From assembly GCF_017355785.1 (NCBI RefSeq), contig NZ_JAFEWE010000014.1, positions 113,824 to 177,823 of the forward strand: a DNA stretch of 64,000 bases, read 5' to 3'. Below the pieces are notes generated by a model, which had not been told where the DNA came from, ran no database searches, and worked only from the letters and a program-made list of their open reading frames with translations. Position numbers and translations under genes: made by a program. Positions within the stretch are counted from its first letter, which is position 1; each line of letters starts with the position of its first letter. Shown in pieces: positions 26,947 through 36,286 of the stretch. Source of the stretch: Desertivirga arenae (lineage in GTDB: Bacteria > Bacteroidota > Bacteroidia > Sphingobacteriales > Sphingobacteriaceae).

Positions 26947-27831
26947 ATGAAAATAAAACTTTTAAATCTTATCACCGCGATGGTAATCGCGTTACAATCT
27001 ATTGCTCAATCCGGCACATCAGAAAACGGTTTGTTGTGGGAAATAAGCGGTAAAGGACTACAAGAAAGCTCTTATCTCTACGGAACTTACCACCTGATGG
27101 GGAAAAGCTTCACGGACACTTTACCTGGTTTGATGAAGGCATTTCAACACTCTAAGCTCATTGTCGGAGAAGTTGTTATTGAGGACGAAATGGCAATGGC
27201 TCAAAAAATGATGCCTTATATGACCTTACAGGGGAAGGGTTTAAACGAAATACTTTCGCCTTCAGAGTTTTCAGAGGTGGACGCTGTAATGACGGCAAAG
27301 ACAGGCGCACCGCTAACTGTTTACAACGCCTTTAAGCCCACAACCGTACAAATCCTCCTTGTGGCAAAAATTGCTCCTGGGAATATAAGTCCTGACAATC
27401 CTGGATTAGATATATTTTTTCAAAAGGAAGGCGCAAAGAATGGCAAAAAGGTAGCTGGCCTCGAGACAATCGAAAAGCAGTCGGCATTATTGCTCAATAC
27501 ACCTATTGAGAAACAAAAGGAAGACCTTTTAAAAACGGTACGCGAAAATGAGCGTTACGCAAATGAATCAAAAAAACTATTTGATGCTTACAAATCAGAA
27601 AATCTTTCAGAGATAGAAAAATTAATTCGCGAAAGCCCCGACTCCAGTGCAGAACAATTAAAAACATTATTAATCGACCGGAACAAGGAATGGGTAAAGC
27701 TTTTACCCGATTTCTTAAATAAAGGAAACGTGTTTCTTGCAGTTGGCGCTGGGCATTTACCAGGAAAAGAGGGTATAATTGAGTTACTAAAAACTGCTGG
27801 GTATACCGTTAGGCCTGTGAGTTTGAAATAG
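26947..27831 (+). CDS. TraB/GumN-family protein
   Basis: A 294-residue exported protein with a signal peptide ending near SIAQS. The family signature is present: GLLWEISGKG, then SYLYGTYHLMG with the conserved GTxH, and FLAVGAGHLPG near the C-terminus with the paired GxxH. These His-containing motifs are shared with TraB/Tiki metalloprotease-like domains. Its length is standard for the family. Substrates are unknown. It is monocistronic. Confidence 0.85.
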   Translation: MKIKLLNLITAMVIALQSIAQSGTSENGLLWEISGKGLQESSYLYGTYHLMGKSFTDTLPGLMKAFQHSKLIVGEVVIEDEMAMAQKMMPYMTLQGKGLNEILSPSEFSEVDAVMTAKTGAPLTVYNAFKPTTVQILLVAKIAPGNISPDNPGLDIFFQKEGAKNGKKVAGLETIEKQSALLLNTPIEKQKEDLLKTVRENERYANESKKLFDAYKSENLSEIEKLIRESPDSSAEQLKTLLIDRNKEWVKLLPDFLNKGNVFLAVGAGHLPGKEGIIELLKTAGYTVRPVSLK

Positions 27832-27994
27832 GCGACTTAATTGCAACGATTATGGATTGGGGGATCGTATTTATGAATCCCCAGTCTTTGAATCCCTAGG
27901 CCAGGAGAATAACTCTACCAGAACAACGAATGCCAACAATACCACCACTAAGTTTCAGGAAACAAGGCAGCCAGTAGCAAAGCTTTCTAGTGTT

Positions 27995-28471
27995 TTAATC
28001 TAAATAACAAACGGAAAAATTGATTGATGAAAGAACATCATTTTTGAAAACAAATGTGAAAAGGTTTCCTTGTTCAATGTCTGAAAATTGAACAAGATCA
28101 GGAATATTATGTAGCTTGTACTGCTCGCCGAAAAGCCGCTTTCCCAAACCTACTTTTAAGTTTCCTTCCAGAGTAAGGTCAGACGTATGGAGGTTGATTG
28201 AAACCGGAAAAATATTGTTCCCATTGTCGTAAAACTTGAAATTATCTGTTCCCTTATAAAACGAAAGATAATAGTGTTTCCGTTCCTTTAAACCAGGATT
28301 ACTATCAGCGATCCTTGATAACTTATTTCTACTATATGCCTTACGCAATTTGTGGTACTGAAATGCATTAGTAAGAACTCTATGGACAAAATTGTCATCA
28401 TACACGATAAGCTTTTGAGCCTCACGTTTTATCTCCCTTTTTGGATTTACATGCTGGCACCTACCTTTCAT
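27995..28471 (-). CDS. Hypothetical protein
   Basis: A 158-residue protein without signal peptide or membrane segment. It is basic in the first 60 residues and strand-rich afterwards (KHYYLSFYKGTDNFKFYDNG). No family was recognised. Codon pattern and isolated context suggest an accessory gene. Confidence 0.5.
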   Translation of the reverse strand: MKGRCQHVNPKREIKREAQKLIVYDDNFVHRVLTNAFQYHKLRKAYSRNKLSRIADSNPGLKERKHYYLSFYKGTDNFKFYDNGNNIFPVSINLHTSDLTLEGNLKVGLGKRLFGEQYKLHNIPDLVQFSDIEQGNLFTFVFKNDVLSSINFSVCYLD

Positions 28472-28543
28472 TATGGGAAATCGAAAACAATTAAGATAAC
28501 CAGAAGAATTTTGTAAATCATAGCTCCCTATGTATTTAAGTGT

Positions 28544-28948
28544 TTATACCCAATTCCCGAAAAAAACTTTATTTTTTATCAAAATAAGGATAAACGGAGA
28601 GAGGATTAAGAACACTACGGTTATCCATCCTAGCAATGCAGCTTGCCTACTGTTTAAAAAGGCATCCTCCTTGAACTTTGTGTACAAGCGAAGATGTTTT
28701 TTACTATGGAAAAATAGTAAGTAGATAGAAATTGACAATCCACAAAAAATAGTCATTGTTAAATCCTTGTTGAAAAACATTTTTCTGGAATATGGTTCAA
28801 CTACTATTCCTATTAGTACCTCAAAAGATAAAAACAAGCAGAAAAAAGTCAATAATAGAATTCCAAAAGTACCTAATGCACCTCCTCCACTACTACCATT
28901 AGACTTGATATTATAGTGTTTATACAAAATGTAGAATAGTTTATACAT
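28544..28948 (-). CDS. Hypothetical membrane protein
   Basis: A 134-residue protein with three hydrophobic helices (GTFGILLLTFFCLFLSFEVLIG, TIFCGLSISIYLLFF and LLGWITVVFLILSPFILIL, each approximate) and a Gly/Ser-rich segment before the first. No family was recognised. Confidence 0.5.
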   Translation of the reverse strand: MYKLFYILYKHYNIKSNGSSGGGALGTFGILLLTFFCLFLSFEVLIGIVVEPYSRKMFFNKDLTMTIFCGLSISIYLLFFHSKKHLRLYTKFKEDAFLNSRQAALLGWITVVFLILSPFILILIKNKVFFGNWV

Positions 28949-29395
28949 TTCCTAATTATTTTCAAATTCTAGATTGATAACTAACCAATCAAGAAAAACA
29001 GCTACCAGAACCACGCTCTTTTTAGTTAAATGATTAATTTAGGTGAACGGATTTATAAGGTATTCGTCAAGTAAAGAAGGCTCAGCCGAATCTTAATGTG
29101 CCTTTTTCGGTTGTCGTTGTACAAAGCTGAAGAATTATTAAATCACAATAATCTCAAACGGTATCTAGTTTGTCTCATTTTTGAAAGATTTTCTTTTCTT
29201 TTAGGTGATAGCTGGTATTATTTTGGTACTACTTATAAATTATTGAACTCGTAACTATTCTTCAAACTTTCAATAATAATAAGTGCAACCTTCGGTGATG
29301 AGAATCGGATACTATTGCCACCAAATAAAGATAATTAACTATGGCGATTTGCTTGGAAAGGCTCAAAGGAAAAGGATATTTTGAAAAAATGACCA
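28949..29395. other. Intergenic stretch without recognised content
   Basis: About 450 bp between a minus-strand membrane gene and the plus-strand epimerase gene. It is AT-rich. I see no open frame of useful length, no strong hairpin and no repeat. An AAAGGAAAAGG at about 29365-29375 and the ATG at 29396 mark the approach to the epimerase gene. Confidence 0.5.
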
Positions 29396-30247
29396 ATGAG
29401 AGTATTAGTTACAGGATCGTCGGGTAAGCTTGGTAAAGCAGTTGTGGAGATGTTAAAATCATCCGGAATATCAGTTATTGGTGCAGATTTACTGTCGGCT
29501 GACACCACTGACCTTATTCTCGATATTAAAAACAGCAATGAAGTTAACAAAGCTTGTAGCCATGTTGATGCAATAATTCATACCGCAGCAATTCACGGCC
29601 GTCATTATGATCTTAACTATCCAAGGGAAGCATTTATAGATACCAACATTTACGGCACCCTTAATTTGCTAAATTCTGCTGTAAAACATAGTGTAAGGCA
29701 ATTTCTATATATCAGCACCACTTCTATTTATGGTGCGGCTATGGGGAATTCTAGTCATGCCGTCTGGGTAGAGGAAGAACTTGCTGTGGAGCCGCGGGAT
29801 ATTTATGATATTACTAAACAAGCCTCCGAGCAACTTTGTAAAGACTTTTTTTATAAAGAGGGATTGCAAACTTCTGTATACCGGGTAGGAAGATTTCTAC
29901 CGGAAGAAGCTAATGTGGAAGCTAACCATCGCCTTTATCGTGGTCTCGATGAACGAGACGGGGCCCAAGCTCTGTATTTAGGACTGCAACACCAGTTTGA
30001 AAATTTTGAGATTTTCAACATTGCCAGTACCAGCCCTTTTACCAGGGGGGATTTGAAAATACTCAAGGAAAATCCGAAAGAGGCGATTTTAAAACTTTAT
30101 CCTGAAGCCGAAGCGATATATGCGTCAAGGAACTGGTCCTATCCTGATAGTATCGATCGGTTGTATGTTACGGATAAAGCAAAAAAGGTTTTAGGATTTG
30201 AAGCAAAGTATACATTCGATTTTCTGCTGAAGACAATAAGACTTTAA
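29396..30247 (+). CDS. NAD(P)-dependent epimerase/dehydratase (extended SDR)
   Basis: A 283-residue cytoplasmic Rossmann-fold enzyme. The nucleotide-binding loop is VTGSSGKLG near the N-terminus, the Asp for the adenosine is in GADLLSADTTDLILDI, and the catalytic YxxxK is YDITK with an upstream Ser/Thr block (STTSIYG). These are the features of extended short-chain dehydrogenases acting on sugars or related substrates. The substrate is unknown and no sugar operon surrounds it. Confidence 0.87.
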   Translation: MRVLVTGSSGKLGKAVVEMLKSSGISVIGADLLSADTTDLILDIKNSNEVNKACSHVDAIIHTAAIHGRHYDLNYPREAFIDTNIYGTLNLLNSAVKHSVRQFLYISTTSIYGAAMGNSSHAVWVEEELAVEPRDIYDITKQASEQLCKDFFYKEGLQTSVYRVGRFLPEEANVEANHRLYRGLDERDGAQALYLGLQHQFENFEIFNIASTSPFTRGDLKILKENPKEAILKLYPEAEAIYASRNWSYPDSIDRLYVTDKAKKVLGFEAKYTFDFLLKTIRL

Positions 30248-30391
30248 GAAAAGCGAGTACTTCGTATCGCCTCGGCCTAAAGCATAAATTTTTATGTTTT
30301 CATTAACTTACCTTAAGTTTAGCATCGAGCCCAGGAACATGCAGGTGTATAGTCAAATTTCCTTCTTCGAAAATTTAACCAGCAAATACTC

Positions 30392-31666
30392 CTACCAGAA
30401 CATCGCATTTTCACCTTTCCACAAAATCAGTCTGAACTCCTCGTAATGATTCCCATTCCCTATTGTCTGATTATCCCTGTGACCTTTTCCGAGAAGCAGT
30501 TTATGAATAATACCCGTGCAAGAGGCAACCCACAATGTCTTACCATCATCCGAAATGGTCATTCCACTTATCGTTGAACCGAGGAAATGTCTCCAAATTT
30601 GCTTCCCGTTTTTGTCTATTGCTTTAATGTATCCTCCAGCATCTCCAAGAATATAGATATCGCCATAAGCCACACCATGATATACTCTCATGCCCTCATC
30701 CATTACCTGGAAAAGATCGCTTTCCTGCCAGGGTTCAATGTTCAAACCCTGGAAATCCTCGGATTTCACCCCTATAGTAACCCCGTTATAAAAGTGACAG
30801 GAATTGGTGATCAGCTGAGAATCGTCCTGGGCAAACAAGCAAAAATGCGCGTACTCCGATTGCGGACCGATCTCTCCAATCTGTTTACCACTAGGATCTA
30901 GAATCCGGTGATTAGAACACTGATCTCCTACTACTACATATTGATTATCAAAAGAAAGGGTTCCATTCTCCATAGCAATATTCGGGTTCCAGTCTTCATC
31001 ATCGTCATCCTCTGCTTTAACCGGATGAATAAGGAGTTCCTCGTTTTTATCAATTAGATAAATACCTTCAGCCGAAATAATAAGGACCTTGGTTCCATCA
31101 TTAAATGGAATCAATTCAGTAGGATTAACTTGATTACTAAGTCCAAGTTCAAAAGACGCAATGGTCTCACCTTGCCAGCCATGGGTAGTGGTGATAGTAC
31201 TGCCATCGTAAAACGCAAATACATTATTACGTTTAGACTTCCCGATTCCCTGAATACTTTCATCAAGCTCAATTAAGCTTTTGCCGTCCAATAAATAAGC
31301 CTGTCGCTTTTGCCAGGGAGTCCCGGTGACGAAAACAATTTTATCCGAATCGATATAATGCAAATGCTCAATACTCTGGCCCTGTTTCTCGAAATAAGAA
31401 ATAAAGGGAGCATGAGCGGGTGGAAAATCCCTCCGGAAATCTTCCACAGTGTTATTCCTGTTTGCTTCTTTTAGCAGATCAACAACTTCCGCTGCCAGGT
31501 GATCCCTTTTATCCTCAGGCTCCTCTCCTTTCCAATTATCCCAACCATGTGTTTCTCCAAAACAAACCATCTCATTAATTTGCGATACGTACTGCTCCCC
31601 CAAGGAATTCCACTCCTCTTTAAGGTTTGAATTATTTTTCTTCTTATTAAAAAATGGCAGTTTCAT
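30392..31666 (-). CDS. Cytoplasmic beta-propeller-like protein
   Basis: A 424-residue protein with no signal peptide. After a helical 80-residue N-terminus it has six or seven repeats with WD40/PQQ-like strand spacing, for example KQIWRHFLGSTISGMTISDD and GGYIKAIDKNGKQIW. It probably forms a propeller used for protein binding. No catalytic residues were recognised. Confidence 0.65.
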   Translation of the reverse strand: MKLPFFNKKKNNSNLKEEWNSLGEQYVSQINEMVCFGETHGWDNWKGEEPEDKRDHLAAEVVDLLKEANRNNTVEDFRRDFPPAHAPFISYFEKQGQSIEHLHYIDSDKIVFVTGTPWQKRQAYLLDGKSLIELDESIQGIGKSKRNNVFAFYDGSTITTTHGWQGETIASFELGLSNQVNPTELIPFNDGTKVLIISAEGIYLIDKNEELLIHPVKAEDDDDEDWNPNIAMENGTLSFDNQYVVVGDQCSNHRILDPSGKQIGEIGPQSEYAHFCLFAQDDSQLITNSCHFYNGVTIGVKSEDFQGLNIEPWQESDLFQVMDEGMRVYHGVAYGDIYILGDAGGYIKAIDKNGKQIWRHFLGSTISGMTISDDGKTLWVASCTGIIHKLLLGKGHRDNQTIGNGNHYEEFRLILWKGENAMFW

Positions 31667-31813
31667 TCAGATGAATTTTTGCGATACAAAATATTCAAAA
31701 ACTCTCATTTTCTATTTAAAGTTCGATTTTTCATATCGAATAAACTTCCATAATCACATTTCCCTATCTTAGACCAGCGAAAGCTTGTTTCAAAATAAAT
31801 CCAAAGCCTATCA

Positions 31814-32461
31814 ATGAAGTTACTTTGCCCCAATTGTAATAGTCTTATAACTCGTGATAACGTAAACCTTAGAACTAGCATTTGCTACTGTACTTCTTGC
31901 GACGAATTCTTTAAGGTATCAGAGTTTCTATCTCCGTTTCAACAGCTCCAGGAAGCAGAAAAACCCTCGCACACGAAGTGGAGCGTTCAGCAAATGGACT
32001 CGGAGTATGTAGTAAGCCGGCAACCAAGTGGCTGGTCAGGTGCTAACATTACCCTTTTCTGTATAGCCGTATTTAGCCTGCCTTTCTTTGCTTTCAGTGA
32101 ACCAGAAATAAAGCCCTGGTCTTTTCTAGTACTTTGCCTAACAACCTTGTCCTTCATTTATTATTTCAACTTAAAACATGAAGTGATTATTAGCTCAAAT
32201 GAGCTACTTTTTATAAAACGCGTTTTCAAATATAATTGGATAAAGCGAAGAGCTTATACCGACTGGGAACGAGTACGAGTAGAGACAGAAGACAGGGAAG
32301 ATGCAAAAGTCTACTCTATCCGCCTTTATTTCTCCAAAAGCGAGCCGGTCAGTCTGCCAGAAGGGAAAGAGTTAGAAGAACAACAATGGCTCGCAAAGGA
32401 ATTATACAAGATCAAGGACGAATGTGCCCTGGAGCGAGCAAAGGCGGGTATGCAGCTATAG
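31814..32461 (+). CDS. Zinc-ribbon membrane protein with PH-like domain
   Basis: A 215-residue protein. The first 30 residues form a zinc ribbon (CPNC and YCTSC pairs). Two membrane helices follow around residues 78-120 (ITLFCIAVFSLPFFAF, FLVLCLTTLSFIYYF). The last 85 residues are strand-rich with the PH-like pattern VIISSNELLFIKRVF and a closing helix. The function is unknown. Confidence 0.65.
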   Translation: MKLLCPNCNSLITRDNVNLRTSICYCTSCDEFFKVSEFLSPFQQLQEAEKPSHTKWSVQQMDSEYVVSRQPSGWSGANITLFCIAVFSLPFFAFSEPEIKPWSFLVLCLTTLSFIYYFNLKHEVIISSNELLFIKRVFKYNWIKRRAYTDWERVRVETEDREDAKVYSIRLYFSKSEPVSLPEGKELEEQQWLAKELYKIKDECALERAKAGMQL

Positions 32462-32531
32462 AACCTTCAACCAGGTTCCCTAAGCTGCAATCTTGACCGG
32501 AAAACACCACTTTGAGCAATTTCCCTATATC

Positions 32532-33308
32532 ATGATACTTATCAAGACAGTAATAAAAAAAATTAAAACCAGTTTTCTTCTCTTTATTACGCCTCTTTCG
32601 TCAATCTTAATCTTTGCAAGTCCGGAGCCAACCAAGGTTCTCGATCTGGAAAGCTTCTCTATAGTGATCCCAAAGAGTTATAGCTATAAAAAGCACACTG
32701 GGGAAGATTCATTTATTGGTGAACTGGTGACAACAAAAAAGCAAAGCATTGTTTTTGACTTCAGTTGGGAAGGCTATGCGAATTCGCTTCTTCCCACTGC
32801 TGAGGAATACCTTCAAACCGAAGAATGGATGCCCTCCTGCCCTTTTTGTGTTCATGGAGTTCAGTATACACTTGCAGAACATGTACAGCGAGTAAAGGCA
32901 AGAGAAATGAAAGAAAGAGGAATAAAGGATAGCTCCCTGGTACATGTAGAACCTTTTATACGTCCCGAAAAACGAATTAGCCTTCCAACCCCAGAACAAA
33001 GGATTAAATATAGCCAAGCAGATTATATTGCAACATTAACCAATAAAGATAGCTCTATTATTATACCGGTTTCCATTCCCGAAGTCGTAAAACAACATCA
33101 TATTCAGGTAGATACGACAGACGCATATTTCATCAAAACTATTTATCCTAAAGCTGGCGGTAAGGGGATGACAGGTCTTTATATCAGAGGTAGAAAAAAT
33201 AGTTTGACATTTAATATCGTAGGTATGAATCTGGACGAGAAGGAACAGAAGGAAGTTTTAGAGGCATTTGCAACAGTTAGAGTTAGGGATCGAAAGGCGT
33301 TGAAATAA
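32532..33308 (+). CDS. Exported protein of unknown function
   Basis: About 258 residues from ATG 32532; a TTG at 32493 is the longer option. A signal peptide or anchor ends near FASPEP. The mature domain is strand-rich (LDLESFSIVIPKSYSYKKHTG) with a CxxC pair (SCPFC) in the middle. It follows the zinc-ribbon gene by 70 bp on the same strand. No family was recognised. Confidence 0.55.
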   Translation: MILIKTVIKKIKTSFLLFITPLSSILIFASPEPTKVLDLESFSIVIPKSYSYKKHTGEDSFIGELVTTKKQSIVFDFSWEGYANSLLPTAEEYLQTEEWMPSCPFCVHGVQYTLAEHVQRVKAREMKERGIKDSSLVHVEPFIRPEKRISLPTPEQRIKYSQADYIATLTNKDSSIIIPVSIPEVVKQHHIQVDTTDAYFIKTIYPKAGGKGMTGLYIRGRKNSLTFNIVGMNLDEKEQKEVLEAFATVRVRDRKALK

Positions 33309-33437
33309 TTGCCTTATAGTAAATTGTCGCTGCGCCGGAGCAATAATAGGTACTTCTAAAAAATGGATGACCATACCCTTTAAATTTCAACACTTTCCAC
33401 TACATTAGTATAACCTTAAAATTTCGCCAATCTTTCC

Positions 33438-33932
33438 TTGACATTACAATTTATATCAAACAAAGAAAGACTCTATAATAAGATAGTCAACGTCGCTATT
33501 ATCAACTTCGCCATTTTTGGAGTTTTAACAGGGATATTGGATCTAATTAAGATTGGTATTATAGAAGCACTGAGTGTCTTTACTTTATTGGTAGCGATCT
33601 TAACTCTTCCTGTCGGTGCAATTGCTGCATTTAGTAAGCTTTTCCTTAATAATCGTATCAGGATTGAGCCAGAGGCTATTAGTCAATTGTCGCTTAATAT
33701 TGGGGAACAGGATTTTGTAGATAGGAACTACGACAAGGTTAAGAATAGTGGCAATTGGATAAGTATTGGAGGAACAAAGTTTGAGCTTGGAGCACGGGAT
33801 GCGTCATTTGTCGCTGAAGTATTAAGGGATCAATCCACTCTAATCCTTCGCAACGAATCCAAAGTCTTTTTACTTGACGAACCTTCTTATAGCCTATTTA
33901 AGGAGGTAGCGCAATCAATGTGGGGATTATGA
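33438..33932 (+). CDS. Small membrane protein, TTG start
   Basis: A 164-residue protein. The only plausible start is TTG 33438, since no ATG occurs before the first helix. Two helices (residues ~18-70) are followed by a soluble 95-residue domain with a TKFELGARDASF motif. The layout resembles the other two-helix plus beta-domain proteins in this region. The function is unknown. Confidence 0.5.
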   Translation: MTLQFISNKERLYNKIVNVAIINFAIFGVLTGILDLIKIGIIEALSVFTLLVAILTLPVGAIAAFSKLFLNNRIRIEPEAISQLSLNIGEQDFVDRNYDKVKNSGNWISIGGTKFELGARDASFVAEVLRDQSTLILRNESKVFLLDEPSYSLFKEVAQSMWGL

Positions 33933-33995
33933 TACTAAAAAAATGAAGTTTTTTATTCTTATAATTGGAATAGCTTAACTTAAAGGAAAGAATAA

Positions 33996-34279
33996 GTGCT
34001 ACCCGAACAACATCCTCTGTAAGGCCCTATTACTCCGTTATCTATTATGCCCTGGCAATACCTCTCTTAATCCTTGTTATTGTAAGTAAGAAATTTCGAG
34101 GTGGACCTTGTACACCAGGGGAAGACCTCATAATTGCTCTCCTTTTTGGGATTGTAGCCTTGGTGTTGTTTTTTCGAGACTTGTACAAGATCTATAAAAG
34201 AACAGTCAACTGGCTCTCATTTGCATTGAATATTTTTGCCATAATTATTTGGATATCGCTACTTTATTTATATTGGTAG
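33996..34279 (+). pseudogene. Frameshifted copy of the small RPYY membrane protein family
   Basis: From 34022 the frame reads RPYYSVIYYALAIPLL, then the block KKFRGGPCTPGED and a C-terminus like that of the intact gene at 42653. That frame has no start codon. A GTG at 33996 with AAAGGAAAG just upstream opens a different frame that stops at 34020 (CTG TAA). Removing two bases there (CTG AGG CCC) would join the frames and give the family's LRPYY. This is best read as a decayed copy, although a sequencing error is possible. Confidence 0.6.
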
Positions 34280-34561
34280 ACATTGACATTATTGATTCAA
34301 CTTTTGCGTTGATCATTAAAATCCATAAAGAAGGTACCAGAATTAAATAGGCTTACAGAGTAGGTAACAGATCTTATCAAAGGAGCCTATTTTTCCCTGA
34401 GAAATTTTCGCTGAATACCGTTGCAACGTTTTATAAATTTCGGGGCTATTATTGGCGGGAAAGACCTGGCGTAGGAAGTTTTAATATCACCAGGAGTACG
34501 ACAAAGTGGACGCTAAAACGGTCTGAATGGATTTGAACTTAATATTTAAATAGAAAAAGAT

Positions 34562-34813
34562 ATGACTGGAAAACCACAATGGTATTTAATCGAATCTGAA
34601 GACGACTATAACAATGCTGTTTCCAGGTATGAACAGGTCAAACGTACATCAAAAGGCTCTGATGAACATAAAGAAAAGCTTTTACTAGCGCACCTCATTT
34701 CGCAGTACGAAAAATCGCAGGAAGATCTTCCGGAAGTAGATCCAGTGGAGCTGATAAAAATCAGAATGGAAGATTTTGGATATAAACCTGCAGACCTGGC
34801 AAAAGAATCCTAA
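34562..34813 (+). pseudogene. Truncated HigA-type antitoxin remnant
   Basis: The 83 residues match the N-terminal half of COG5499 HigA antitoxins: the acidic helical part (YLIESEDDYNNAVSRYEQV) and the start of the helix-turn-helix (IKIRMEDFGYKPADLAKES). The protein stops where the recognition helix should follow; full-length relatives have about 35 more residues. No HigB toxin is recognisable upstream or downstream. It is either a remnant or a short protein with only the dimerisation part. Confidence 0.65.
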
Positions 34814-34827
34814 TTTCTTCTACCCCC

Positions 34828-35451
34828 CTATTCATACTCACTCTTCCATTTTATTCTCTTTTTCATCTGCTCGTAAGTAAAGTTTCCAATAAGCTCAACT
34901 TTCCCTTCAGAGTTTATATAGCCTTGCTCCTTACATACTATATCATAATGGTGACAAGCACTTTTCTCATCCGGGTGTTTATCCCAGGGAACCATTTTAC
35001 ATTTTCGTCCAATCAAAGCTTTCCCCTTATGAAAAGAGCTTGCGATTTCAAACTGAGGTTTAATCACAACTTTTCCGAGATAGTTGGCAAAACCAATTTT
35101 TCCAGAAGCATCAACAATTCTGATTTTGCCTTCCCTTAATTCGTCGGGACTTGGTTCACCAAAACTTGTGTTATAAACTTTAAACAGAATCTTTTCGTTG
35201 ATGTCTATTGCGGCCCAACCCTTTACTCCTTTGATACCAAAAACTGCGAAATAGCCAGGCCTAAATCCACTTAAACACATGGTGTATCTTGCCGTATCCA
35301 GTTTTTTAACCGTTTTTCCCTTATCATCAACCAGATAGTACTGAGACTTCCAGTCCTTTCCCGTTACTGCTTTAACTGTAAATTTTTGTTGCGCCTGTAC
35401 TACTGCAGATAATATTAGAAATAGTAACCATAAGATTCTAAGAAACCTCAT
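34828..35451 (-). CDS. Secreted WG-repeat protein
   Basis: About 207 residues from ATG 35451, chosen because it opens a signal peptide (MRFLRILWLLFLILSAVVQAQ). Three WG-type repeats are visible: GWAAIDINEKILF, KIGFANYLGKVVIKPQFE and QGYINSEGKVELIG. Such repeats form beta-rich binding surfaces. Several Cys residues near the end (HHYDIVCKE) may form disulfides. The function is unknown. Confidence 0.7.
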   Translation of the reverse strand: MRFLRILWLLFLILSAVVQAQQKFTVKAVTGKDWKSQYYLVDDKGKTVKKLDTARYTMCLSGFRPGYFAVFGIKGVKGWAAIDINEKILFKVYNTSFGEPSPDELREGKIRIVDASGKIGFANYLGKVVIKPQFEIASSFHKGKALIGRKCKMVPWDKHPDEKSACHHYDIVCKEQGYINSEGKVELIGNFTYEQMKKRIKWKSEYE

Positions 35452-35497
35452 ACCATTAATAGACTTTCCGATTTCCAATATCGGAAAAGAAAATCTT

Positions 35498-35941
35498 TTA
35501 CTTCACTTCCCTCGCCGGCATCTTCTCCATAAACTGAATCTGCCTTGGATCATAAACCTCCATTTGAGGCCGTCCTTTATATTCCGTGATCTTTCCTTCA
35601 ACTGCAATGTATTTACCCTTATATACCTCTTCAGGAGCTGATGAAAAGTTCTTTCTTGCTTCGCCTTTAATCACAATGGTTAATTTCTGGTTAGGATAGT
35701 TACCGCCAAGGTTTAAGAAAGTGATGGGGGTATTACCAGCAATAAAACGGGTACTGTAAACAGAATCGGCAACCCTCATGGAATCGCCAATGTGCTGGGT
35801 AACCTTATCTGCGGCGATAAACTTTATTCTTTCGGTAGCTGCCTGCGTTGGTCGTGGATAAGAAGGTGGTGCCTGGATTTGAGCCATCACCCCTTTTGCA
35901 ACTATTACCAGGAGCAGAATAAAAATCAGTTTTTTCATCAT
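35498..35941 (-). CDS. Secreted OB-fold-like protein
   Basis: About 147 residues from ATG 35941 (in-frame ATGs also lie at 35938 and 35959). The signal peptide ends at GVMAQ. The mature domain has the OB-fold strand pattern KLTIVIKGEARKNFS and KYIAVEGKITEYKGRPQMEV, like bacterial single-domain OB proteins that bind nucleic acids or metals. It is 47 bp upstream of the WG-repeat gene on the same strand, so the two are probably co-transcribed. Confidence 0.65.
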   Translation of the reverse strand: MMKKLIFILLLVIVAKGVMAQIQAPPSYPRPTQAATERIKFIAADKVTQHIGDSMRVADSVYSTRFIAGNTPITFLNLGGNYPNQKLTIVIKGEARKNFSSAPEEVYKGKYIAVEGKITEYKGRPQMEVYDPRQIQFMEKMPAREVK

Positions 35942-36059
35942 GGTAAAAATACCTTTCATTTCGTTTTGTTTCTAATTGATGTAATTGTAAACTATATTGT
36001 TCCTAATAAAAATATTTGTATATTAGTACTGTCTTTCAAGACATTTCTTCATGTCACAT

Positions 36060-36260
36060 AAAGTACAGAAGTACTTTAATGACCTTCTTTTACTCCTCTT
36101 CGTCTTTTATTCGACTCCGCTTTTACTGTTCTTCCAGACTGCTTCGGGAACGCTTCGGGAACGCTTTTACTTTTCTTTTACTCCGCTTCGTCTAAAGTGG
36201 GCCAAGACTCGGAGGAGAGTCGTCTGAGAGACGGAGGGACTCCGAATCAGTCTACAAGCA
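36060..36260. repeat. Skewed, repeat-containing intergenic segment
   Basis: A 327-bp gap (35960-36286) contains a pyrimidine-rich strand half and then a purine-rich half. An 11-bp unit GCTTCGGGAAC is tandemly repeated at 36141-36151 and 36152-36162. At 36209-36245 a hairpin can form from TCGGAG with CTCCGA and, inside it, CGTCT-GAG-AGACG. No gene was recognised here. Confidence 0.5.
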
Positions 36261-36286
36261 TTCCCAAACACGGGTAAGAAAAAAGA

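Noticed and set aside
27860..27882. GGGGAT/ATCCCC hairpin after the TraB/GumN gene as a terminator
   Set aside because: Only a 6-bp stem and no T-run directly behind it.
29335..29550. Minus-strand frame overlapping the epimerase start
   Set aside because: It lies antisense to clear Rossmann-fold coding sequence and has no signal of its own.
34351..34536. Open frame upstream of the truncated HigA as a HigB toxin
   Set aside because: It has no start codon and no HigB-like motif.
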